From NCBI GenBank assembly GCA_905221605.1, contig CAJNDS010002264.1, positions 484,148-533,200 on the forward strand: a DNA stretch of 49,053 bases. Direction: 5' to 3'. This document shows positions 1 to 8,640 of this stretch, piece by piece. Each line of letters begins with the position of its first letter. The first letter of the stretch is position 1. This DNA is from Symbiodinium natans (lineage: Eukaryota; Sar; Dinophyceae; Suessiales; Symbiodiniaceae). A program made the position numbers and the translations under genes. A model generated the notes under the pieces. It searched no databases. It worked only from the letters and a program-made list of their open reading frames with translations, and was not told the DNA's origin.

Positions 1-107
1 TTGAAGGTTTGAGGGTTTAGGGGTTAGGGTTTAGGGTTTAGGGGTTAGGGTTTAAGGTTTAGGGTTTAGGGTTTAGGGTTTAGGGTTTGGGGTTTAGGGT
101 TTGCTGT
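1..107 (+). repeat. Interstitial telomere-like tract, TTTAGGG type
   Basis: Near-continuous TTTAGGG heptamers with one-base length variants (TTAGGGG, TTTAAGG) at the left edge. The tract continues beyond the window start, so its true length is unknown. It ends where module A begins. Confidence 0.9.
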
Positions 108-310
108 GATAGGGCGTAGATGCTGTGAAGATTAGGTTTCGGAACAAGCTCGAAACCTTCGTGAGGTGCCGAAGAGCAGCTTTGGCCCGATTGTGGACGG
201 CCATCCACCACTTTTCTCCCACCCCACGCCGTCCAAGGCGGCAAAGCCACCCAACCTCTTCGTTGTAGGGTTTAGGCCTAAACTCAGACAACAGTCCATT
301 TTTCAAAACT
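108..310 (+). repeat. Subtelomere-like module A, copy 1
   Basis: This block is repeated at 2862-3061. Shared landmarks in order are TGCTGTGATAGGGCGTAGAT, a GGCCCGAT stretch, ACGCCGTCC, AGGCGGCAAA, CCACCCAA and a perfect 14-bp palindrome GTTTAGGCCTAAAC (270-283). Both copies follow directly on a TTTAGGG tract. The copies differ at many positions, so the duplication is old. Short ORFs run through it on both strands but match nothing I know and are not kept open in the other copy. Confidence 0.75.
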
Positions 311-571
311 TATTCGGTTTCATGATGCTGGTTGAATACGGGGGTCGAGGGTACCAGCAAGGTCTCGAAGGCCATCCAGAGGCCGCGTCGGTCAGGGACT
401 CAGGCAAACCAGGCTGGCCAAGGCCAGGCGCAGGAGGTCAGCGTCAGGGCAGGGAGGCCAGGGCCAGCAGAGGCGGCCAGGGGACGCAGGGTGGGGCAAG
501 CGCCAAGCCAGCAACGACCTGGGTCGGCTTTGCGCCATCGAGGTCCACGGCTTAGGCGCCGCCCCCCCACT
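311..571. other. Unique purine/GC-rich spacer
   Basis: GC-rich, CCAGG- and AGGCCAG-rich sequence between module A and a telomere-like tract. Its end (about 513-571, GACCTGGGTCG then GCCGCCCCCCCAC) resembles 3660-3739, so it may be the worn tail of the same duplicated unit. No gene is recognised. Confidence 0.5.
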
Positions 572-659
572 GTAGGGTTTAGGGTTTAGGGCTTAGGGTT
601 TAGGGTTTAGGGTCGGTTTAGGGTTTCGGGTTTAGGGTTGAGGGTTTAGGGTTTAGGGT

Positions 660-726
<67 letters not shown>

Positions 727-833
727 GGTTAGGGTTTAGGGGTTTAGGGTTTAGGGTTTAGGGTTTAGGGTTTAGGGTTTAGGGTTTAGGGTTTAGGGTT
801 TAGGGTTTAGGGTTTAGGGTTTAGGGTTTAGGG
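572..833 (+). repeat. Interstitial telomere-like tract with a TTGAGGG sub-block
   Basis: TTTAGGG heptamers. Positions about 655-727 are a run of roughly ten TTGAGGG variants, which implies local spread of one mutated unit. The last third is almost pure TTTAGGG. Confidence 0.95.
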
Positions 834-1020
834 CGTCTCGCCGCGCAGCGGCAGTAAGTACCATGTGTAAATGGCGCCCCTACACACCCAGGGGGTGTGG
901 GGGGGCGGCATGTCACGCGAAGGCATCTGTTTTCAATGTAATCCAACAATTTCATTGGTGCTGGGTTCTTTCTCCCCACCCGCTGTGAGCTTTCACAGGC
1001 CACCACCCAAACCACTACCT
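834..1020 (+). repeat. Subtelomere-like module B, copy 1
   Basis: Repeated at 1756-1931 with about 90 percent identity by eye and short deletions in the second copy. It contains small perfect inverted repeats: GCCGC-GCA-GCGGC, CCAT-GTGTAA-ATGG, CACACCC-AGG-GGGTGTG and CTGTGA-GCTT-TCACAG. Both copies are entered directly from a TTTAGGG tract through GGGCGTCTCG and left through CTTTTAGGGTTTAGGGC. It may be a structured RNA or simply a repeat; I do not recognise it. Confidence 0.75.
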
Positions 1021-1559
1021 TTTAGGGTTTAGGGCTGTCGCCCTCAATTCCCACCATTGCTTCAAACTCTTCCTGCTTCAGCTCATGCGGGCCAGGGGGG
1101 CCAAGGGGGGGTTGGCAGGGGCCAGAGGGAGGGTCAGGGAGGGGGGCTGAGGCCAGGGACCGAGGAGCAGGGGGGGCCAGGGCGGGCCCAGGTCAGAGGG
1201 GGCCCGGCCAGAGGGTGCCACAGGGGGGGTTCGGGGGGGGGGGCGGGGGGGGCTAGGGGGGCAGACACCCTTTTTTGGGCTCCAGGGGGTACCCCCCCAG
1301 GGAAACCACCACCGAAGGCTTTTGCCCTTGGCTTTAGGGTATTCTCATCAAGAGGAGGATCTTGGGGGTTCCCCTTGTAAATATAAGGCACCACTTGAGT
1401 GGTCCTAAAGCAAGGCTCAGCCCAAGGGGCTGAATTTGACCATTCTCCAATGGCTCCACCCATTGTTTATCCAGTGAAGGTGTTCATCACTGCCGGGTAT
1501 CTTCTGGGTCCAGGCACCCTAGAAAAGGGTGGGTACGGCCTAAGCAGGCCGGGTGGGAA
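1021..1559. other. GC-rich unique spacer with G-rich CCAGGGGG degenerate repeats
   Basis: Positions about 1090-1260 are a strongly G-rich stretch built of GGCCAGGG and GGGGG units, like the better ordered array at 3299-3411. The rest to 1559 is unique, ending GGCCGGGTGGGAA before the next telomere-like tract. ORFs here are low-complexity (Gly/Arg/Pro-rich) shadows of the G bias. Confidence 0.6.
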
Positions 1560-1755
1560 TTTAGGGTTTAGGGTTTAGGGTTTAGGGTTTAGGGTTTAGG
1601 GTTTAGGGTTTAGGGTTTAGGGTTTAGGGTTTAGGGTTTAGGGTTTAGGGTTTAGGGTTTAGGGTTTAGGGTTTAGGGTTTAGGCTTTAGGGTTTAGGGT
1701 TTAGGGTTTAGGGTTTAGGGTTTAGGGTTTAGGGTTTAGGGTTTAGGGTTTAGGG
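1560..1755 (+). repeat. Interstitial telomere-like tract, nearly pure TTTAGGG
   Basis: About 28 consecutive TTTAGGG units with one TTTAGGC variant near 1681. It leads straight into module B copy 2. Confidence 0.97.
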
Positions 1756-1931
1756 CGTCTCGCCGCGCAGCGGCAGTAAGTGCCATGTGTAAATGGCGCC
1801 CCTCCACACCCAGGGGGTGTGGGGGGGCGGCGCCACGCGACTGTTGTCAATGTAATCCAGCAATTTCATTGGTGCTGGGTTCTTTCTCCCCACCCGCTGT
1901 GAGCTTTCACAGGCCACCACCCAAACCACTC
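1756..1931 (+). repeat. Subtelomere-like module B, copy 2
   Basis: Second copy of the block at 834-1020. The CCACACCC-AGG-GGGTGTGG hairpin is one base pair longer here than in copy 1. A segment after the GGGGCGGC stretch is shortened (about 10 bp missing). The boundaries with telomere-like sequence are the same as in copy 1. Confidence 0.75.
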
Positions 1932-2414
1932 TTTTAGGGTTTAGGGCCAGTTGAGCGGGCCGCGAAGGCAGGGGGCCAGATCAGGGATGGCCAGACCAGG
2001 GGGCCAGGCAGCACCAGGGCCTAGAAGGGTGAGGGGGCAGGAAAGGCGTCGGCTGCAAAAGGGGTACCCTGACAGCATCTAGATTTCAGGATTTCGGGTC
2101 AGGGTCCAGGGAGCCTCCAAAAGGGGGCCCAGGGGGTTCAGGCTGGTGGATAGGGGCTTCGACCAATGAAAAAAAAAACATTTTTCATTGATGGTACCGC
2201 CCCCTTGGCCCGGGGGCCCTTTGCGCGGGGGGCCTTCCTCTGGCCGGCCCTTCCAGGCCCTTGGCCCGGAAGCCTTTGCGGCCAGGCCTTTCGTCAGTTC
2301 TGGTTTTGGTTTGGGCCTGCAGGCTCTTGGCCGGGACGGCCGTTTGGGTTGGGCGGCCCTTGGCAAGGGGGTGGTCCACAGGGGCAGGGGGCCCCCGGCA
2401 GGGGGGGCGCCCAG
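1932..2414. other. GC-rich unique spacer before module C
   Basis: Rich in GGCCAG and GGGGGCC words. A short stretch CATTTTTCATTG followed by GGTAC (2178-2196) recurs as CATTTTTCATTG...GGTAC at about 27839-27855, upstream of the second copy of module C. The duplicated unit may therefore be larger than the well conserved 245 bp. ORFs of 62-110 residues on both strands are low-complexity and not convincing. Confidence 0.5.
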
Positions 2415-2659
2415 GAGGCAAAGGGTTACGCTTTGCCGTTATACTTTAGCTACGCTAGAGGTGGTCTGGGTGCCGGCCATCCCTTAGCCGAGTACTGACG
2501 TTGTCTTCAAAAAGGCCGATGTCCCTTGGCCTGTCCAGGACAGACGGTGAGGCTTAACCCTCACCTTTCCGTTTCTCTTTTCGCTTGGGCGCTCGGGCTG
2601 TAAGGCCCTCGGCCGAGCGTTCGGGGTCTGTTGCTCGACGGAAGCGACCCCTCGCTTAG
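2415..2659 (+). ncRNA. Module C, copy 1: candidate structured RNA element
   Basis: About 245 bp, repeated at 28021-28264 with roughly 95 percent identity, far above the surrounding sequence. Inverted repeats seen directly are: GGCAAAG/CTTTGCC (2417-2437); CTTTAGC-TAC-GCTAGAG with one G-T pair; GGCCGA-TGTCCC-TTGGCC; CTGTC-CAG-GACAG; GGTGAGG-CTTAAC-CCTCACC (2546-2565); GCGCTCGG/CCGAGCGT; and a terminal GGG...GTTGCT/AGCGAC...CCC stem. Differences between copies fall in loops or keep G-T pairing, except at the first stem, which is intact only here. There is no ORF of note. I cannot match it to 5S, SRP, RNase P or spliceosomal RNAs. The strand is chosen only by the order used here; the reverse strand would fold similarly. 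A TTTAGGG tract begins immediately at its end. Confidence 0.45.
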
Positions 2660-2861
2660 TTTAGGGTTTAGGGTTTAGGGTTTAGGGTTTAGGGTTTAGG
2701 GTTTAGGGTTTAGGGTTCAGGTTTAGGGTTTAGGTTTTAGGGTTTTAGGGTTTTAGGGTTTTAGGGTTTAGGGTTTAGGGTTTAGGGTTTAGGGTTTAGG
2801 GTTTAGGGTTTAGGGTTTAGGGTTTAGGGCTTAGGGTTTAGGGTTTAGGGTTTAGGGTTTT
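2660..2861 (+). repeat. Interstitial telomere-like tract
   Basis: TTTAGGG heptamers with a few octamers (TTTTAGGG) at about 2730-2765. It joins module C copy 1 to module A copy 2 without any other sequence. Confidence 0.95.
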
Positions 2862-3061
2862 GCTGTGATAGGGCGTAGATGCTGGGAAGGTTAGGATGCA
2901 GCAGCGGCTCGAATGCCTCGGCAAATGCGCAGGGCAGCTCCTGGCCCGATATTGGAGGGCCATCAAAAACTTTCCACGCCGTCCGAGGCGGCAAAACCAC
3001 CCAAACCTATTCCTTTTAGGGTTTAGGCCTAAACTCATGACAATCGCTTACTTTCAAAAAA
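2862..3061 (+). repeat. Subtelomere-like module A, copy 2
   Basis: Second copy of the block at 108-310, diverged mostly between 2895 and 2960. It keeps the GTTTAGGCCTAAAC palindrome (3021-3034) and the CGCCGTCC...GGCGGCAAA section. Confidence 0.75.
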
Positions 3062-3298
3062 AACATTCCCCAAGAATAAGGTTTGTAGCCAGGTCCCGGC
3101 TGACAGGGTTAGCGGGGGCCACAAGAGGTGGGCAGAAGGGAGCCGGAAACACACACAAAACCACACGGGGGCCAGGGGGGGTCAGGAGAGAGGGGGCCAA
3201 AACTGCCCAAAGTAAGGGATGGGTTGACCCTGTCGAGCTGAGAAGGGCCGAAAAGGGCCAGATGGCCAACCAGGGGGGTCAGCAATAAAGGGGGGTGG
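3062..3298. other. Unique spacer
   Basis: Moderately GC-rich, with AGGGCCAGA and GGGGGCC words that grade into the following G-rich array. No gene is recognised. Confidence 0.5.
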
Positions 3299-3411
3299 GC
3301 CAGAGCAGGCCAGGGGGGGCCAGGGGGGACCAGGGGGGGCCAGGGGGGGCCAGGGGGGGCCAGGGGGGGCCAGCGGGGGCCAGGGGGGGGCCAGGGGGCG
3401 TCAGGGGGCGC
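3299..3411 (+). repeat. G-rich tandem array, CCAGGGGGGGC units
   Basis: About ten imperfect units of CCAGGGGGGGC (roughly 10-11 bp) in direct tandem, strongly strand-asymmetric. Each unit supplies a run of six to eight G, so the G strand could form four-stranded structures. The proline-rich and glycine-rich ORFs across it are shadows of the repeat. Confidence 0.85.
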
Positions 3412-3739
3412 CACACACCAAAAAACAGCTTTTTGAGCACCCGCTCTGCCTGGCCTGGCCTGAGGCCCCCTGGTCCCTGGACACGCTGCGGTGGGGGGTC
3501 CGGGTCCTCCTGGCCTGGGGGCCTTGGGGCCCATCCAGGGTCAAGACCTTGCAGTTTAGGGTATTTACTTTGGGGACCAGTACTGGTTTCCGGAGAACCT
3601 GCTCCGGTACCGGGCCCATCGTGGGTGCTACCGACCTCCGGGCTGCAGGAGGCGGGCAAGCGACCTGGGTCGACTTTGGCATAGAGGTGGAAGGGCTGAA
3701 GCGACGCCGCCGTTCTGTAGGGGGGCGGCCTAGGCCCTG
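3412..3739. other. Unique GC-rich spacer
   Basis: No recognisable gene. Its last 80 bp (GACCTGGGTCGACTTTGGCAT onward) resemble 513-571, downstream of module A copy 1. This suggests the module A unit once extended through the G-rich stretch to this point. Confidence 0.5.
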
Positions 3740-3912
3740 AGTTTAGGGTTTAGGGTTTAGGGTTTAGGGTTTAGGGTTTAGGGTTTAGGGTTTAGGGTTT
3801 AGGGTTGAGGGTTTAGGGTTTAGGGTTTAGGGTTTAGGGTTTAGGGTTTAGGGTTTAGGGTTTAGGGTTTAGGCTGTAGGCCTTAGGCTTTAGGGTTCAG
3901 GGTTTAGGCTGC
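3740..3912 (+). repeat. Interstitial telomere-like tract
   Basis: Nearly pure TTTAGGG to about 3870, then decaying variants (CTGTAGG, CCTTAGG, TTCAGGG). Confidence 0.95.
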
Positions 3913-4807
3913 AGGGAACCCTCAGCCCTAAACAAGTTGCCCTCAAAGCCACGAGAGCCCTGACCCTCCAAAAACCCAACCCTATAAACCCTAAACCCTA
4001 AACCCTAAACCGTAAACCAAAAGTGTTTCGGACGACCCCGGAGCCGCGCAATCGGCCTCGCCCAGAAAGCGACAGATGGCGTGGCGTGCGGGAAGGTGGT
4101 ACTTGCGGTGCAGATAGAAGCTCAGTGGTAGACCTCCATTTCAGGTTTAGGGTTTAGGGTTTAGGGTTCAGGGTTTAGGGTTTAGGGTTTAGGGTTTCGG
4201 GTTCAGGGCTTAGGCTTTAGGGCCCGATTTAACAAACGTAAGATCCAGGGACCCCTGAAATTCCATGGGTTCAGGGTTTAGGGTTTAATGCTATAGGGTA
4301 TGGGGTTTAGGGCGAGGCCTGGGGGCAAGCACCAGGTCGTGCCAAGCTTCTGCAGAGGTCCGCGAAAACGTTTCTCGTGCATTGGAGATCATCGCACTCC
4401 TGCAGCTCTGTGCTAATCCCAAGCACTCCCTAAAATCTAACACCCTAAACCCCAAACCATAACATTAAACCCTAAACCCTAACCCTAAACCCTAATCCCT
4501 AGACCCGAAAAGCTGAACCCTACATCCTAAATTCTGAGCCATACTCCTGGGTCATCTAGCACCAGCTCAGGGAGCAGGTTCAGACGATGTTTGCTGCTTG
4601 GTCTTCTAAGTTTGCAGGTTTAGGCTTAGGGTTTAGGGCTTAGGGTTAGGGTTTAGAGTTTAGGCTTCTCGGGTTTTAGGATTTAGGGGTTTCGAGAGTT
4701 TCGTGCTTAAACTTGAACGTGGATCAAGGCATCCATGCAAGCTTAAATCTACGAACCCTCGATCCAAAAACCTGAAATCCTGCACCAAACCCCCTCTACT
4801 GTTGGGA

Positions 4808-4901
4808 TCGGAAAAATTACTAATAGTATTCCCTTATAGTCCCTTTATAATTATACTACAACAGCCCCCAAAACCCTTTTCTGATTCTGAAGGCCCATCT
4901 A
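4808..4901 (+). repeat. Dispersed short repeat family F2, copy 1
   Basis: It shares TCGGAA(T/A)AATT, AGTATTCCC, T(C/T)ATAGTCCCT, CCCCCAAA and CCCT..TTCT in the same order and spacing with 6632-6732 and 42449-42541. About 90 bp long and A+T-rich, unlike its surroundings. It has no ORF and no obvious terminal repeats beyond a short GGAA...TTCC pairing near the start. Confidence 0.6.
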
Positions 4902-5090
4902 GCAAACCCGACTAAGGCACTAGCAAAGCGAGGTCCAAGCCTCCTTCCTATCGCCCAATCGTCTGCCTACGCATCGGTCCTGGTGTAAGGTCCAAGGTTG
5001 AGGGTTGCTTGCTTCTCCAATAACCCACAAGAGAAGGCTAAACAGTATTATTCCTACTAGAGAAGGAACCCCCCCCCCCGCAAAAAAAAG

Positions 5091-5157
5091 TATGTATATA
5101 TATATATATAGAGAGAGAGAGAGGGTGACCATATATATATATATATATATATATATA
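5091..5157. repeat. Compound microsatellite (TA)n(GA)n...(AT)n
   Basis: TATA run, GAGAGA run, short GGGTGACC interruption, then a longer AT run. A C11 tract followed by a GC and an A8 tract precedes it at 5070-5089. Confidence 0.95.
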
Positions 5158-5305
5158 AGTTCAGCTATTGGCTATGTAAGTTTGGGGTTTGGGGTTCCTG
5201 AAACCCCTGGCAAAATGCAGGTTTTGCGTTCGGGGTTCGGTCTTCACATCGACGAAGGCGTCGACGATGATGGCCTCAAGAAATGCTCTGCTTTCTGCAT
5301 TTAAT

Positions 5306-5431
5306 GGGTTTAGGGTTTAGGGTTTAGGGTTTAGGGTTTAGGGTTTAGGGTTTAGGGTTTAGGCTTTAGGGTTTAGGGTTTAGGGCTTAGGGCTTAGGGT
5401 TTAGGGTTTAGGGTTTAGGGTTTAGGGTTTA
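5306..5431 (+). repeat. Interstitial telomere-like tract
   Basis: TTTAGGG heptamers with TTTAGGC and CTTAGGG variants in the middle. Confidence 0.95.
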
Positions 5432-6631
5432 CGGTCCTTGGGGGGTAGGGGGTCTAGGGTTTAGGCCTTGGCGGCTCAATTCCTGCATCGTGAAGCCCCA
5501 AAGCGTCAATTTTTAACAACTTCAATCATGCGCCAAGAACTGGACCACTCTCCTGAACACTACCGCATCCCCCATCTGCGGCTGAGCTGGTGCCTTGAAG
5601 CTCGATGAACGCTTCAAAGGTGGTTCAGGATGCCAAAACCAAAATGTGTCTCGCATTACTGACGCTCACATAACTTCTTTCGAGCCATTTCTGCCAGCCA
5701 TCAGCTCCAAGTCCATGACTGCATCCGATATGGCACGATCTTTTCAGACCGAACTCTTGCAGCGCAGCGTTTGCCCCAATCCGACCACCCCAACATACTT
5801 GCGCAACGTGGCGCAGCGTCCATGTTGCACTGGACCCATGAATGCGGATGCCAACTCTTCCAAATCCTACTATAATAACTTGAGCCTCCAAACCCTTAAA
5901 CCCCAAGGTTTTGGGGTTCGAGACTCCGAAAATTTGGGCGTTTAGGGCAGCTTTAGCGCTTCGTGGCTTCAGGATTACGGTACCCAGGGCCAGGAGCCCC
6001 AAACTGTCAATTATCCACTCCTCAAGAAGCAACTCGCTGAGGCGGCGGCCAAGAAGAAGTTCAGAAGCGTGAAGAACCTGGCGCAAGGGCCCAGAGTTTC
6101 GTGTTGAGGGAGTGAGAAGTTTGGGGTTTCAGGGCAGGTTGAGGCACTGAATCTCACGTCCAGGAGGCACGACAAGCATGAAGGAGGCGGCATAGACCCA
6201 GTACATCGCGGCCATACTTCCTGCAAAGAGGGATTATGGCTACGGCCTGTGAGGCGTAAAAACTCTGAATCTCAGAGTCTCAACCCCAAAAGGCTTCCCA
6301 AAACTCCCCCTCTCTCTCTCTCTCTCTCTCCCTCTCTCTCTCCCTCTCTCTCTCCCTCCCTCTCCAACGACAGAAACGGGCCCAAATAGCACTCAAGGAG
6401 AATGGCGCGGACTCACCACAAGACTCGAGAGGATGCATCCATATATGCGTAACATTAGATTAAGTTCTGAGGGAGTCGGGTTCACGGGTTCCGTGAGACT
6501 TTCAAGGCCCCTCGTCCTGAGAGCTTCTCGGCGCCATCCGCGAATATGAACCTGGGCACTTTCGCTGTAGGGGGTTAGGTCGTACAGGGGTTAAGGTTTA
6601 GGGCTTCGGGAATAGGGTTTAGGGTTTAGGG
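5432..6631. other. Unique region without a recognisable gene
   Basis: Few telomere-like units (around 5450 and 6585-6631). ORFs on both strands at 5595-5945 (plus, 116 residues) and 5625-6086 (minus, 153 residues) overlap each other, show no domain I know and could be chance. A CT microsatellite lies at 6305-6365. Confidence 0.5.
6305..6365. repeat. Polypyrimidine (CT)n microsatellite
   Basis: CT dinucleotides broken every 8-10 bases by an extra C (CTCTCTCTCC pattern), about 60 bp. Confidence 0.95.
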
Positions 6632-6732
6632 GTCGGAATAATTTCGAAGAGTATTCCCTCATGGTCCCTATTTTATAAATATACGAGAATAACCCCCAAA
6701 GCCCTGTTCTAACTACTAAGGCCCCTATACTA
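6632..6732 (+). repeat. Dispersed short repeat family F2, copy 2
   Basis: Copy with the clearest start hairpin (GGAATA...TATTCC). It shares the ordered blocks AGTATTCCCTCATGGTCCCT and ATAACCCCCAAAGCCCT with the copies at 4808 and 42449. It abuts a telomere-like TTTAGGGG at its left edge. Confidence 0.65.
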
Positions 6733-8312
6733 TCTACATTTTTGGGCTCTTCGCGAGTGTTGGAAGGTTTTTTCTGGCTGTGGAAAGCTGCTAAGAGTTT
6801 TGGAGGGTTTCGGCGTGGGTTTTTGAGGGCTTTTGCAAGGTTTCTGGCAGGTATTTGAGTGCTTGAGAGTCGCAGGCGCCACCGGTTGACCTACGCAAGG
6901 CCGAAAGCCGAAAGCCAACACCAAAAAAGTGAAGAAATTGAAGTGTATGCATTCTGCATACAGTAAACTCCAGAAGGTTAGAGCATGGCTTAAGGATGAT
7001 TAGATCTGGGATTCCTTTAGCATACCTTTTGAGGTATGGGGATAAGGATGTTCCAACTTTTTGGAGTTTACTGTACGCATGTATGCTTGATGGCTTGCTT
7101 TTGCTGTGTTCAAGGAAGCGCAAGACGTAAAACCAAATACAGATTCTCGCAACATAGGTTATGGATGTGCGCGGTGTTCCTGTCCCCCGCCCCTACCCCC
7201 ACCACTCCCACTTCGCCCCCTACCCCAGACCTAAAGCGACATGTGATCCTCAGCACACGGTCGGAAACCAAACACATTCCTGCCAACCACATAAAGCATA
7301 CATGTTCATACATCATAAACCCAATTCAATTGTTGACCTTTCAATCTTGGGGAACAAAAAACTTAAAGAACAGTAATAACACTTTCTTTTGAGTTCCGTT
7401 CGCTTCAGACATGAGATCATAGCTTACAAGCTACAAGCCATTTGATGTTTCGATTAAATGAATTTATCGCTGGCCCTAATTGCAAACTAGAACGTAGCCC
7501 CCTATCATCATATGTCGTTGCCGCATCGGTTGTCCCAGTATCCCAGCTGCTGTCCTTCATACTCTTCCAATACTCCCAGCCATGAATCAAGGTATGACTT
7601 TAGAAGTCGGCCTCTAATTCTGGTCATGTGGAATTAGTATGATTACGAGTATTGCTGTGCAAGGTATCAGTCGCATGTGTCGCGTAATATGTTGCATACA
7701 AAGGCAGCATGCGTGGCACAGACGTATAGTATTTACGGTCTAGTTTTTGGCAACCCATGTGATTAGCAGATGGCCTCCAAGTTCACTATCATAAATTAAC
7801 TGGCCGTTCACTCCAAACCATCTTCTAAAAACACAACACCGTGCAGCAAAAAAACACATTTGTGGTCAAAGGGGGGGTACTTTTTGGTTTGTAAGAAACC
7901 CAAAAACACAAACAACGGCTTCTACTGATTGAAGAAAGACTCGGGTTTTGGGCCCGCCTTTGATTTGGAGGTGTCAGGGTGCATGGGGCTAAGGCCTTTA
8001 AGGGTTCAAGGCCTGCAAGGGTTCAAGCCTTTACGGGCTCAGAAGCTCAAGGGCTGGCCCCTCTGAAACATTTTCCTGAATATAATATCCCAAGGGCCTA
8101 CCTAGGGGCCAGAGAGGCGGACGAGAAGCTCACCGAAAAGCATTCGCACCTGTGTGGCGCAGGCATCCGGGAAGGTGCCGAAGAGGTGCACGGTCGCACC
8201 TAAACCGACTTGGGGTGGTTTTCGGAAGTAGGTGGTTCCGGTTATCCGCCGACCCCAGCGGGAGCGGGGGCGGCGTCAGTGAAGACCCACTGTCACCCCC
8301 CAGACCTCTAGC
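6733..8312. other. Unique region, no gene recognised
   Basis: Contains the inverted repeat at 6945-7086 and two GCCGAAA heptamers at 6898-6915, the same heptamer as the array at 48502-48537. From 7087 to 8280 the sequence is ordinary mixed-composition DNA with short overlapping ORFs (60-118 residues), no domains and no conserved motifs that I can see. Confidence 0.5.
6945..7086. repeat. Imperfect inverted repeat with internal hairpin
   Basis: The left arm 6945-6979 and the right arm 7055-7086 are reverse complements at about 80 percent over 30 bp; the core CAGTAAACTCCA pairs with TGGAGTTTACTG. Between them is a second hairpin CATACC-TTTTGA-GGTATG (7021-7038). The size (about 142 bp) and form resemble a small non-autonomous foldback element. 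No target duplication was identified. Confidence 0.7.
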
Positions 8313-8640
8313 GCATGCCTTGCATTGTTTTATGGCTCATGGCCACATGCCCCCATGGCCTCCTGGCTCGCTGCACCATGCGCTCCCATGGCCTCCCCGC
8401 CTCTAAGTGCATGCCTTGCATTGTTTTATGGCTCATGGCCGCTGCACCATGCGCTCCCATGGCCTCCCGGCCCCACGGCACCATGGTCCCATGGCCTCAA
8501 AGTCCCTTAGCTCAGTTCCCCGCCCTCTCACTCCGACAGCTCCCCACTGCCCCATGGCTTCATGGCCCCAGCGCATTAGGGCCCTACCCCCATGGTCCCA
8601 GGGCGCCAGCCTTCTACCGTAAACCCTGGACTAAATTTTA
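8313..8640 (+). repeat. CCATGG-rich direct duplication
   Basis: A 32-bp block beginning GCATGCCTTGCATTGTTTTA at 8313 recurs exactly at 8409, 96 bp on. Each copy is followed by CTGCACCATGCGCTCCCATG. From 8345 to 8640 the words CCATGG, CATGGC and CCCATGG recur many times, giving Met/Ala/Pro-rich ORFs in two frames that look like translated repeat. Confidence 0.75.

Larger units (their letters stand above)
3913..5305. other. Mixed region with short telomere-like blocks in both orientations
   Basis: Telomere-like blocks sit at about 3979-4018 (CCCTAAA), 4144-4222 (TTTAGGG), 4265-4320 (degenerate), 4434-4515 (CCCTAAA and variants) and 4617-4690 (TTTAGGG, degenerate). Between them is unique DNA with no recognisable gene. 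A dispersed repeat (4808-4901) and a microsatellite (5091-5157) are listed separately. ORFs of 70-99 residues are not convincing, and one is largely translated microsatellite. Confidence 0.6.

Noticed and set aside
2415-2659. 5S rRNA on the minus strand
   Set aside because: The reverse complement contains GTCAGTACT followed by GGATGG, reminiscent of the 3-prime half of 5S rRNA, but spacing is wrong and the 5-prime half with the AAGC box region is absent.
2415-2659. Telomerase RNA
   Set aside because: Adjacent to telomere tracts, but no template-like CTAAACCCTAAA segment lies within the module.
1057-3684. Several 60-141 residue ORFs rich in Gly, Pro and Arg
   Set aside because: Composition shadows of G-rich arrays on both strands; not conserved between module copies.
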